Below the pieces are notes generated by a model, which made no database searches, was not told the DNA's origin, and saw only the letters and a program-made list of their open reading frames with translations. A DNA stretch of 64,000 nucleotides. It comes from Gracilariopsis chorda (Eukaryota; Rhodophyta; Florideophyceae; Gracilariales; Gracilariaceae). Made by a program: the position numbers and the translations under genes. The stretch is taken from assembly GCA_003194525.1 (NCBI GenBank), contig NBIV01000171.1:117905-181904 (forward strand), in the 5' to 3' direction. Shown piece after piece: positions 51,901 through 61,504 of the stretch. Position 1 is the first letter of the stretch. Each line of letters starts with the position of its first letter.

Positions 51901-53263
51901 CATGCCCGACCTCAAACCCATCTTCGTGTTGTAGGCGTACTTCCTTATCACAAAACAGTGAGTGGATACCTTTGTCAGCCAACCGCCCTACAGAAACTAG
52001 GTTATATCCAAGATTCGGAACGAGCAGCACATTAGACAACCTAAGATTGACATCCACAAACGGTAATACCACATCTCCTTGTTGCGTGGCAGTGACCGTG
52101 GTGTTGTCAGCTAGTTCAATTGTCCTATGTGGTATGTCGAACATTGTGGTTGGGACGAACGCCGACACCGAACAAAAGAAATGAGACGTAGCGCCACTGT
52201 CTGCATATGTGTCAATGCACTCATTAACCGGTGGTACCACTGATGACTTTTCACCTGCGACTCCAGCAATCTCAACCTTGGATGCTCTCCGCGATGACTT
52301 GGCGGAACGTTTAGGCTTTTCGACTGCATTTAGCCTTAGCTGATCCAAGATAGCTTGTGGTAAATGGTTGTCAGGATTGTCCGGATTCATGTGACAACGG
52401 TCCTGGGTGTGTCCATCGCGGTCACAAAAGGTGCAGTGGTACCCATTTTTGTTTCCAGCAGCATATGCACGACCAGTGGGGTCGTTCACAGTGGTTGAAT
52501 CTGATGCGTTACCATCATTCTCAATACCATTTGATAATTTGCTGTGTCCGCTAATACGGGAACCACCCCTGTTCTTGTTCTTCTTGCGATTGCGCCCTCT
52601 ACCAGAACTGCTTGACCCCATTTGACGAGCATTATATTCATCAATTAGGGTTGTTGCTACATAGTCCCAGGTCAGTTCCGAGATCTCCTTGGTCCTCAGT
52701 GCTGCTGCAGTTGATTCCAATGAGCAGTTGGGGTCAATAGATGCCAGAAGCATAGGTGCCTTGTGAGACTCTGGTATGGCGGCATCTTTGCCCATGCGGT
52801 CCAGCTGCGAGAACAGAGAGGCAAACTGGTCCACGAATTCGGACATGTTTTGGCCATTATACGACATTCTGAACAGCTGAGTCTGCACGGCTATACGAGA
52901 CACTGTCCTGTTTGAGGCATATCGCGCATCAAGTAGTTGAAGCATGCGACCGGGGTCATCATCCACATCCATAACTACACGCAACGGGGCATCACCAAGT
53001 GCACAAATGATGATTGCACATGCCTTTTCGCGCTTTGCGAGTGTACGGGAGGGTGTCTGGGTAGCACTAGAACCAGACGCTTGTGTCATTATTCCACTAG
53101 ATGACTCCTCCGAACTTGACATAACGACATTCCAGACACCTTTAATACGACATGCAGCACGTAGACGGTGTCTCCATAGGGTGTAATCTTCTCCCCGCTT
53201 ACCGTGGAAGCGCGGGATCTTCACACCAGAAGTAGTTTCTGACTCAACTTCGGAGTCTGACAT
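48977..53263 (-). CDS. Intact Ty1/copia gag-pol polyprotein, family A
   Basis: 1428 residues in one frame, the only complete polyprotein here. Gag 1-270; zinc knuckle C277-C280-H285-C290; protease DSGATSHFF, Asp355. Integrase: HRRLAHMN and CRPCRLAK zinc motif, then catalytic Asp552 (VHSDIIGP), Asp617 (HSDNAEEY) and Glu651 (IAERINRT). Acidic Ser-rich linker about 770-890. RT: YAPVVSFNLVRMFLY, DIKTAFLNGDLKEDVW, catalytic YVDD with Asp1103/Asp1104. RNase H: DSDYAGDTTDRKSLSG, STGESEYYAL, DNQCAIEWA, ADILTKPLSP, ending QELEEEC. All key residues are present, so it is likely competent as protein. Its 5' LTR is not in the window because another element interrupts the leader. Confidence 0.96.
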   Translation of the reverse strand: MSDSEVESETTSGVKIPRFHGKRGEDYTLWRHRLRAACRIKGVWNVVMSSSEESSSGIMTQASGSSATQTPSRTLAKREKACAIIICALGDAPLRVVMDVDDDPGRMLQLLDARYASNRTVSRIAVQTQLFRMSYNGQNMSEFVDQFASLFSQLDRMGKDAAIPESHKAPMLLASIDPNCSLESTAAALRTKEISELTWDYVATTLIDEYNARQMGSSSSGRGRNRKKNKNRGGSRISGHSKLSNGIENDGNASDSTTVNDPTGRAYAAGNKNGYHCTFCDRDGHTQDRCHMNPDNPDNHLPQAILDQLRLNAVEKPKRSAKSSRRASKVEIAGVAGEKSSVVPPVNECIDTYADSGATSHFFCSVSAFVPTTMFDIPHRTIELADNTTVTATQQGDVVLPFVDVNLRLSNVLLVPNLGYNLVSVGRLADKGIHSLFCDKEVRLQHEDGFEVGHGTRHHRSRLYTLPNPIDHTDTSTVLAATDERTSSLWHRRLAHMNEHDLQRVHAHVDGVPNIKGMEEVCRPCRLAKAHKLPFQGKFERAKQVGDVVHSDIIGPLVPSFPDRFRYASGFVDDHSRYAVLGFMVHRTEISEVFLGVKQKLKQLGGEHVLIRKLHSDNAEEYIALQHNPDNGLQEVSFSPPYTPQHNAIAERINRTMGEAARALLIQASLPDCLWPYALKHVIYIRNRVPHSTTGVTPYVLVTDNRPSLKYIKVFGCAAYVLKMNPGTKFESRALEGVYLQTLEHGVYEVLISGDDDIPRIVRSRHVTFDESRFPGVPYLSNYMDDESASDATYSSEDDVGSTSSEEFYVDDVADVISESENGSIDHSGAPVNVTANSAPPDIVTDDHNSGNEEGSESDAKNIEQANLDSESQSRYPRRTRRAPQRWWHMAGAAKSEVKVTTSDDPTLKEALSAPPTEREQWLHAIDEEFTSLEDKATWVADDSPKSAPLPTHVILKVKRDADNSVDRFRARIVAGGNHQTYGQDYLETYAPVVSFNLVRMFLYLILCMQMFVAQVDIKTAFLNGDLKEDVWVMSPRGIPGLKSRCYKLLKAIYGLKQAHLAWHTKFTTDIKGIGFEELPSAPCVFRRKLAGNTYAYILVYVDDLLIFTPTAEQRSHIVEELKSLYDLRVETRIRMYLGVELTWNMDSNGQLLGVKLAQPLYVSGMLRRFGLECSKPARSPMVESFFSSLDVEEDKSPFEVQLYQQMIGSLLYLALRTRLDILAPVLILARFQKAPTRYCHRAVKRVLRYLRGTTHHGLVYQPGNLLLNGYVDSDYAGDTTDRKSLSGFMIKLGSCACFYGARKQASVALSTGESEYYALVMASQELMWISRVLEECGIPVNESTPLRSDNQCAIEWAIGERCPSGRAKHIDVKIHFIRDLVKSKVITVEYVASEDNDADILTKPLSPAMAQLIMDRVGLTQELEEEC

Positions 53264-53567
53264 GGTTCCAGAACGAGTTCAGTAACCGAAATTAGAACAA
53301 ACAAGGTACGAAAATGAAGCAGAGTGAGGGACTCGATGCTTAGAATCGCTATCAGAATAGACGAGAGGGCTGTTTTGGCGGTACAGCTTTGGACTGATAG
53401 CGGATGTCACACTATGTGGGTGATGCTGGAGTGGATTATACTCAACACTTAACAGCGAGGGCGCCAGCGGAGACCGTGTAACCAAGTCTCAACGCTCGTC
53501 CAGACGCGTCTGGTACGCGAATCACAGGCGGAGTTCGGGTTCTCGACGCCTGGAGTATACTCACGAG
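53264..53567 (-). other. Partial 5' leader of the intact element
   Basis: About 300 bases upstream of the ATG, cut at 53567 by the next LTR. The hairpin module, primer site and 5' LTR would lie beyond that insertion. Confidence 0.75.
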
Positions 53568-54378
53568 TGATGATAGTAATGTTAGTTGGGCTACGGCGGA
53601 TCTGTAGAACAAAGAAAGAAGAAAAAGAAGCAGTGAAGGTTGCCAGTCTTGGGGCGAGTTTACTTGGTAGTGCAACTTCAGCGTGTTATATAGCACCTCT
53701 ACATCACACTACAACTACAAGAAAACCCTATACCACTAAGTGGGGACACCCAATACTACCAATCATAAACAAACATAACACAATAAGGGTTGCACACACT
53801 GATTACAGCCAAGTACAACCATGCATAACAACATAACAACACATTACAACAATGCAGACCAAGTGAACCAAGTAGCCAGCAACGCACAATAAGTGAACCG
53901 GACACGCCAACAATGTGCCAGCATGTTGCAGCACTGTATAAACACTTACTCGCATCATCATGACAATGACAAAGCACAAATACACATGCCACCGCATCCA
54001 TGTACATACCCTAGGTGTGTTGCGTGCATGGCACGTGCCTGCTTGCACAACCGCACACATGACACACTTCCATATACCTGTAAACCACATGTAGCCACAC
54101 ATATTCTTCAGTACCATACCCATTCACCTTATGCCAAGTGGCCAGTTCCGTGCCAAGAGCCCATAGAATGCATAACACTTGTAACCAATACGTTGCATAT
54201 GAGTGTTTGCAGTAGCCAATCATATGCCCGTTTCACGTTGGGTTTGAGAACACACGCATATGCGCTTTTGTAAAGCAGGTCCCAAAAACAGCCCTCCGTT
54301 ATATGAAACTTTGTTTTCAAGTGTTGCACCATGATGTCCCAGTACTACCCGGCACTCGACTACGTGCTAACATCAACA
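53568..54378 (-). repeat. Copia 3' LTR, second family A copy of the chain
   Basis: 811 bp, inserted in the leader of the intact element. Near-identical to 48172-48982. Confidence 0.88.
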
Positions 54379-57271
54379 CTCCTCCTCGAGTTCCTGGGTC
54401 AGACCAACCCTATCCATGATCAACTGTGCCATAGCAGGACTAAGTGGTTTAGTGAGTATGTCAGCATCATTGTCCTCACTTGCCACATATTCCACAGTTA
54501 TCACCTTGCTTTTGACCAAGTCTCGGATAAAGTGTATCTTCACGTCAATGTGTTTGGCACGTCCGGAGGGGCAACGCTCACCAATGGCCCATTCAATCGC
54601 ACACTGGTTGTCTGAGCGTAGTGGAGTACTCTCATTAACCGGTATTCCACATTCCTCAAGTACTCGAGATATCCACATTAGCTCTTGACTTGCCATCACT
54701 AATGCGTAATACTCGGACTCGCCTGTAGACAATGCCACTGACGCCTGCTTACGCGCACCGTAGAAACAAGCACATGACCCAAGTTTGATCATAAAGCCAG
54801 ACAAAGACTTGCGATCAGTGGTGTCACCAGCGTAATCAGAGTCTACATAACCATTGATCAGCAGGTTACCAGGTTGATAAACAAGTCCATGGTGAGTAGT
54901 GCCACGTAAATACCTTAGCACGCGCTTCACCGCTCGATGACAATACCGAGTTGGTGCTTTCTGAAAGCGCGCTAGGATAAGTACGGGTGCCAATATGTCC
55001 AAACGTGTCCGTAATGCCAGGTACAGCAGAGACCCGATCATCTGCTGATACAACTGGACTTCAAATGGGGACTTGTCCTCCTCCACATCAAGCGAGGAAA
55101 AGAAAGATTCTACCATTGGGCTTCGTGCAGGCTTGCTACATTCCAGTCCAAACCGACGTAACATGCCACTGACATACAGCGGCTGTGCTAGTTTTACACC
55201 TAACAGTTGGCCATTGGAGTCCATGTTCCAGGTTAATTCAACACCAAGATACATTCTGATACGAGTCTCAACACGTAGGTCATACAGAGACTTGAGCTCC
55301 TCCACTATGTGGGAACGTTGTTCAGCAGTTGGCGTAAATATAAGAAGGTCATCTACGTATACCAAGATGTATGCGTATGTGTTACCGGCTAATTTGCGCC
55401 TGAAGACACATGGTGCACTGGGTAATTCTTCAAAACCTATGCCTTTAATGTCTGTGCTGAACTTCGTATGCCATGCCAGATGAGCCTGCTTAAGCCCATA
55501 TATAGCCTTTAGCAGTTTATAGCATCGTGACTTGAGACCAGGAATGCCACGCGGTGACATCACCCAAACGTCTTCCTTGAGGTCACCGTTCAGGAATGCG
55601 GTTTTAATATCCACCTGTGCAACAAACATCTGCATGCACAATATCAGGTACAGGAACATGCGAACCAAGTTGAACGAAACGACTGGTGCGTACGTCTCTA
55701 AGTAGTCCTGACCATATGTCTGGTGGTTGCCTCCAGCCACTATTCGAGCTCCAAATCGGTCAACGGAGTTGTCTGCGTCACGTTTCACCTTCAGAATGAC
55801 ATGCGTTGGTAGAGGCGCGGACTTTGGTGAGTCATCCGCAACCCATGTAGCCTTGTCTTCCAAGGATGTGAACTCCTCATCGATAGCATGTAGCCATTGC
55901 TCTCTTTCAGTTGGGGGTGCGGAGAGTGCTTACTTGAGTGTGGGATCATCACTCGTGGTAACCTTAACCTCCGATTTGGCCGCGCCAGCCATATGCCACC
56001 AGCGTTGTGGTGCACGCCTAGTGCGACGAGGATAGCGTGACTGTGACTCAGAGTCGAGATTTGCTTGTTCAATGTTCTCTGCATCACTCTCTGACCCCTC
56101 TTCGTTGCCGGAATTGTGGTCATCAGTAACAATATCTGGTGGTGCAGAGTTAGCAGTCACGTTTACAGGTGCCCCAGAATGGTCTATGCTGCCATTTTCC
56201 GATTCTGAAATGACGTCCGCAACATCGTCAACATAAAATTCTTCAGAGCTGGTGGAGCCTACATCATCCTCAGAACTATAAGTCGCATCTGATGCACTCT
56301 CGTCATCCATATAATTGCTTAGATACGGTACACCAGGGAACCTAGATTCATCAAAGGTGACATGACGCGACCTTACTATTCGAGGAATATCGTCGTCACC
56401 CGATATTAGGACCTCGTAAACACCATGCTCAAGAGTCTGCAAGTACACTCCCTCAAGTGCACGAGACTCGAACTTGGTGCCCGGGTTCATTTTTAATACA
56501 TATGCGGCACATCCAAATACTTTGATTTACTTCAAAGAAGGCCTATTGTCAGTGACCAACACATACGGGGTCACGCCAGTGGTGGAATGGGGCACTCTAT
56601 TGCGAATATAAATCACATGTTTCAGTGCATATGGCCACAAACAGTCTGGTAAACTTGCTTGAATCAGCAAAGCTCGGGCAGCTTCCCCCATAGTGCGATT
56701 GATGCGCTCCGCAATAGCATTGTGTTGTGGGGTATACGGAGGAGAAAACGATACCTCCTGAAGACCATTGTCGGGATTGTGTTGCAAAGCAATATACTCT
56801 TCTGCGTTGTCAGAGTGCAGTTTTCGAATAAGCACATGCTCTCCTCCAAGCTGTTTGAGCTTCTGCTTTACTCCCAAGAACACTTCGCTGATCTCAGTTC
56901 TGTGCACCATGAACCCAAGGACTGCATATCGTGAGTGATCATCGACAAATCCGGATGCATACCGGAATCGGTCGGGGAATGATGGCACCAACGGACCGAT
57001 AATGTCCGAGTGCACCACGTCCCCAACCTGCTTGGCTCGTTCAAACTTGCCCTGAAATGGCAGTTTATGCGCCTTGGCAAGGCGGCATGGTCGACATACC
57101 TCCTCCATGCCCTTGATGTTTGGTACACCGTCGACGTGAGCATGAACTCTTTGAAGGTCATGTTCATTCATATGTGCCAGTCGGCGGTGCCACAATGAAC
57201 TAGTGCGCTCGTCGGTAGCAGCAAGCACCGTGGATGTGTCCGTATGGTCGATTGGGTTTGGCAGGGTGTAT
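54373..57271 (-). pseudogene. Family A pol (integrase, RT, RNase H), two nonsense mutations, interrupted
   Basis: One frame from just upstream of integrase (LYTLPNPI at the right edge) to QELEEEC. Two stops: TAA at 56527-56529 (Tyr codon TAT in the intact copy) and TAA at 55930-55932 (Glu codon GAA). Otherwise nearly identical to the intact element, with YVDD and DDE residues present. Cut at 57271 by the next LTR. Confidence 0.9.
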
Positions 57272-58084
57272 TGATGATAGTAATGTTAGTTGGGCTACGG
57301 CGGATCTGTAGAACAAAGAAAGAAGAAAAAGAAGCAGTGAAGGTTGCCAGTCTTCGGGCGAGTTTACTTGGTAGTGCAACTTCAGCGTGTTATATAGCAC
57401 CTCTACGTCACACTACAACTACAAGAAAACCCTATACCACTGAAGTGGGGACACCCAATACTACCAATCATAAACAAACATAACACAATAAGGGTTGCAC
57501 ACACTGATTACAGCCAAGTACAACCATGCATAACAACATAACAACACATTACAACAATGCAGACCAAGTGAACCAAGTAGCCAGCAACGCACAATAAGTG
57601 AACCGGACACGCCAACAATGTGCCAGCATGTTGCAGCACTGTATAAACACTTACTCGCATTATCATGACAATGACAAAGCACAAATACACATGCCACCGC
57701 ATCCATGTACATACCCTAGGTGTGTTGCGTGCATGGCACGTGCCTGCTTGCACAACCGCACACATGACACACTTCCATATACCTGTAAACCACATGTAGC
57801 CACACATATTCTTCAGTACCATACCCATTCACCTTATGCCAAGTGGCCAGTTCCGTGCCAAGAGCCCATAGAATGCATAACACTTGTAACCAATACGTTG
57901 CATATGAGTGTTTGCAGTAGCCAATCATATGCCCGTTTCACGTTGGGTTTGAGAACACACGCATATGCGCTTTTGTAAAGCAGGTCCCAAAAACAGCCCT
58001 CCGTTATATGAAACTTTTGTTTTCAAGTGTTGCACCATGATGTCCCAGTACTACCCGGCACTCGACTACGTGCTAACATCAACA
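57272..58084 (-). repeat. Copia 3' LTR, third copy of the chain
   Basis: 813 bp with small indels (extra T in GAAACTTTTG near 58015; extra G in CACTGAAGTGG near 57441). Confidence 0.85.
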
Positions 58085-60696
58085 CTCCTCCTCGAGTTCC
58101 TGGGTCAGACCAACCCTATCCATGATCAACTGTGCCATAGCAGGACTAAGTGGTTTAGTGAGTATGTCAGCATCATTGTCCTCACTTGCCACATATTCCA
58201 CAGTTATCACCTTGCTTTTGACCAAGTCTCGGATAAAGTGTATCTTCACGTCAATGTGTTTGGCACGTCCGGAGGGGCAACGCTCACCAATGGCCCATTC
58301 AATCGCACACTGGTTTGTCTGAGCGTAGTGGAGTACTCTCATTAACCGGTATTCCACATTCCTCAAGTACTCGAGATATCCACATTAGCTCTTGACTTGC
58401 CATCACTAATGCGTAATACTCGGACTCGCCTGTAGACAATGCCACTGACGCCTGCTTACGCGCACCGTAGAAAACAAGCACATGACCCAAGTTTGATCAT
58501 AAAGCCAGACAAAGACTTGCGATCAGTGGTGTCACCAGCGTAATCAGAGTCTACATAACATTGATCAGCAGGTTACCAGGTTGATAAACAAGTCCATGGT
58601 GAGTAGTGCCACGTAAATACCTTAGCACGCGCTTCACCGCTCGATGACAATACCGAGTTGGTGCTTTCTGAAAGCGCGCTAGGAATAAGTACGGGTGCCA
58701 ATATGTCCAAACGTGTCCGTAATGCCAGGTACAGCAGAGACCCGATCATCTGCTGATACAACTGGACTTCAAATGGGGACTTGTCCTCCTCCACATCAAG
58801 CGAGGAAAAGAAAGATTCTACCATTGGGCTTTCGTGCAGGCTTGCTACATTCCAGTCCAAACCGACGTAACATGCCACTGACATACAGCGGCTGTGCTAG
58901 TTTTACACCTAACAGTTGGCCATTGGAGTCCATGTTCCAGGTTAATTCAACACCAAGATACATTCTGATACGAGTCTCAACACGTAGGTTCATACAGAGA
59001 CTTGAGCTCCTCCACTATGTGGGAACGTTGTTCAGCAGTTGGCGTAAATATAAGAAGGTCATCTACGTATACCAAGATGTATGCGTATGTGTTACCGGCT
59101 AATTTGCGCCTGAAGACACATGGTGCACTGGGTAATTCTTCAAAACCTATGCCTTTAATGTCTGTGCTGAACTTCGTATGCCATGCCAGATGAGCCTGCT
59201 TAAGCCCATATATAGCCTTTTAGCAGTTTATAGCATCGTGACTTGAGACCAGGAATGCCACGCGGTGACATCACCCAAACGTCTTCCTTGAGGTCACCGT
59301 TCAGGAATGCGGTTTTAATATCCACCTGTGCAACAAACATCTGCATGCACAATATCAGGTACAGGAACATGCGAACCAAGTTGAACGAAACGACTGGTGC
59401 GTACGTCTCTAAGTAGTCCTGACCATATGTCTGGTGGTTGCCTCCAGCCACTATTCGAGCTCCAAATCGGTCAACGGAGTTGTCTGCGTCACGTTTCACC
59501 TTCAGAATGACAATGCGTTGGTAGAGGCGCGGACTTTTGGTGAGTCAATCCGCAACCCATGTAGCCTTGTCTTCCAAGGATGTGAACTCCTCATCGATAG
59601 CATGTAGCCATTGCTCTCTTCAGTTGGGGGTGCGGAGAGTGCTTCCTTGAGTGTGGGATCATCACTCGTGGTAACCTTAACCTCCGATTTGGCCGCGCCA
59701 GCCATATGCCACCAGCGTTGTGGTGCACGCCTAGTGCGACGAGGATAGCGTGACTGTGACTCAGAGTCGAGATTTGCTTGTTCAATGTTCTCTGCATCAC
59801 TCTCTGACCCCTCTTCGTTGCCGGAATTGTGGTCATCAGTAACAATATCTGGTGGTGCAGAGTTAGCAGTCACGTTTACAGGTGCCCCAGAATGGTCTAT
59901 GCTGCCATTTTCGGATTCTGAAATGACGTCCGCAACATCGTCAACATAAAATTCTTCAGAGCTGGTGGAGCCTACATCATCCTCAGAACTATAAGTCGCA
60001 TCTGATGCACTCTCGTCATCCATATAATTGCTTAGATACGGTACACCAGGGAACCTAGATTCATCAAAGGTGACATGACGCGACCTTACTATTCGAGGAA
60101 TATCGTCGTCACCGGGACCTCGTAAACACCATGCTCAAGAGTCTGCAAGTACACTCCCTCAAGTGCACGAGACTCGAACTTGGTGCCCGGGTTCATTTTT
60201 AATACATATGCGGCACATCCAAATACTTTGATATACTTCAAAGAAGGCCTATTGTCAGTGACCAACACATACGGGGTCACGCCAGTGGTGGAATGGGGCA
60301 CTCTATTGCGAATATAAATCACATGTTTCAGTGCATATGGCCACAAACAGTCTGGTAAACTTGCTTGAATCAGCAAAGCTCGGGCAGCTTCCCCCATAGT
60401 GCGATTGATGCGCTCCGCAATAGCATTGTGTTGTGGGGTATACGGAGGAGAAAACGATACCTCCTGAAGACCATTGTCGGGATTGTGTTGCAAAGCAATA
60501 TACTCTTCTGCGTTGTCAGAGTGCAGTTTTCGAATAAGCACATGCTCTCCTCAAGCTGTTTGAGCTTCTGCTTTACTCCCAAGAACACTTCGCTGATCTC
60601 AGTTCTGTGCACCATGAACCCAAGGACTGCATATCGTGAGTGATCATCGACAAATCCGGATGCATACCGGAATCGGTCGGGGAATGATGGCACCAA
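58079..60696 (-). pseudogene. Family A pol with many single-base indels, interrupted
   Basis: Integrase through RNase H of family A, read only with repeated frame changes. One-base gains or losses occur near 58314, 58470, 58559, 58682, 58829, 58990, 59219, 59511, 59537, 59549, 59620 and 60551, and a deletion near 60112. Most lie in short homopolymers, while substitutions are almost absent. That is unlike the older copies and suggests sequence error. Cut at 60696 in integrase (near SFPDRF). Confidence 0.85.
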
Positions 60697-61504
60697 TGAA
60701 TGAAATTTTAAATGGTTAGTTGCTACGTTGGTCCAGAGAGAAGAAAAGAAAAAACAGTGTTGAAGGTTGCCAGTCTTGGGCGAGTTTACTTGGTAGTGCA
60801 ACTTCAGCGTGTTATATAGCACCTCTACGTCACACTACAACTACAAGAAAACCCTATACCACTAAGTGGGGACACCCAATACTACCAATCATAAACAAAC
60901 ATAACACAATAAGGGTTGCACACACTGATTACAGCCAAGTACAACCATGCATAACAACATAACAACACATTACAACAATGCAGACCAAGTGAACCAAGTA
61001 GCCAGCAACGCACAATAAGTGAACCGGACACGCCAACAATGTGCCAGCATGTTGCAGCACTGTATAAACACTTACTCGCATTATCATGACAATGACAAAG
61101 CACAAATACACATGCCACCGCATCCATGTACATACCCTAGGTGTGTTGCGTGCATGGCACGTGCCTGCTTGTACAACTGCACACATGACACACTTCCATA
61201 TACCTGTAAACCACATGTAGCCACACATATTCTTCAGTACCATACCCATTCACCTTATGCCAAGTGGCCAGTTCCGTGCCAAGAGCCCATAGAATGCATA
61301 ACACTTGTAACCAATACGTTGCATATGAGTGTTTGCAGTAGCCAATCATATGCCCGTTTCACGTTGGGTTTGAGAACACACGCATATGCGCTTTTGTAAA
61401 GCAGGTCCCAAAAACAGCCCTCCGTTATATGAAACTTTGTTTTCAAGTGTTGCACCATGATGTCCCAGTACTACCCGGCACTCGACTACGTGCTAACATC
61501 AACA
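60697..61504 (-). repeat. Copia 3' LTR, fourth copy of the chain
   Basis: About 808 bp. The first 60 bases (TGAATGAAATTTTAAATGG...) are garbled relative to TGATGATAGTAATGTTAG, the rest is near-identical to the others. The boundary is therefore less certain. Confidence 0.78.
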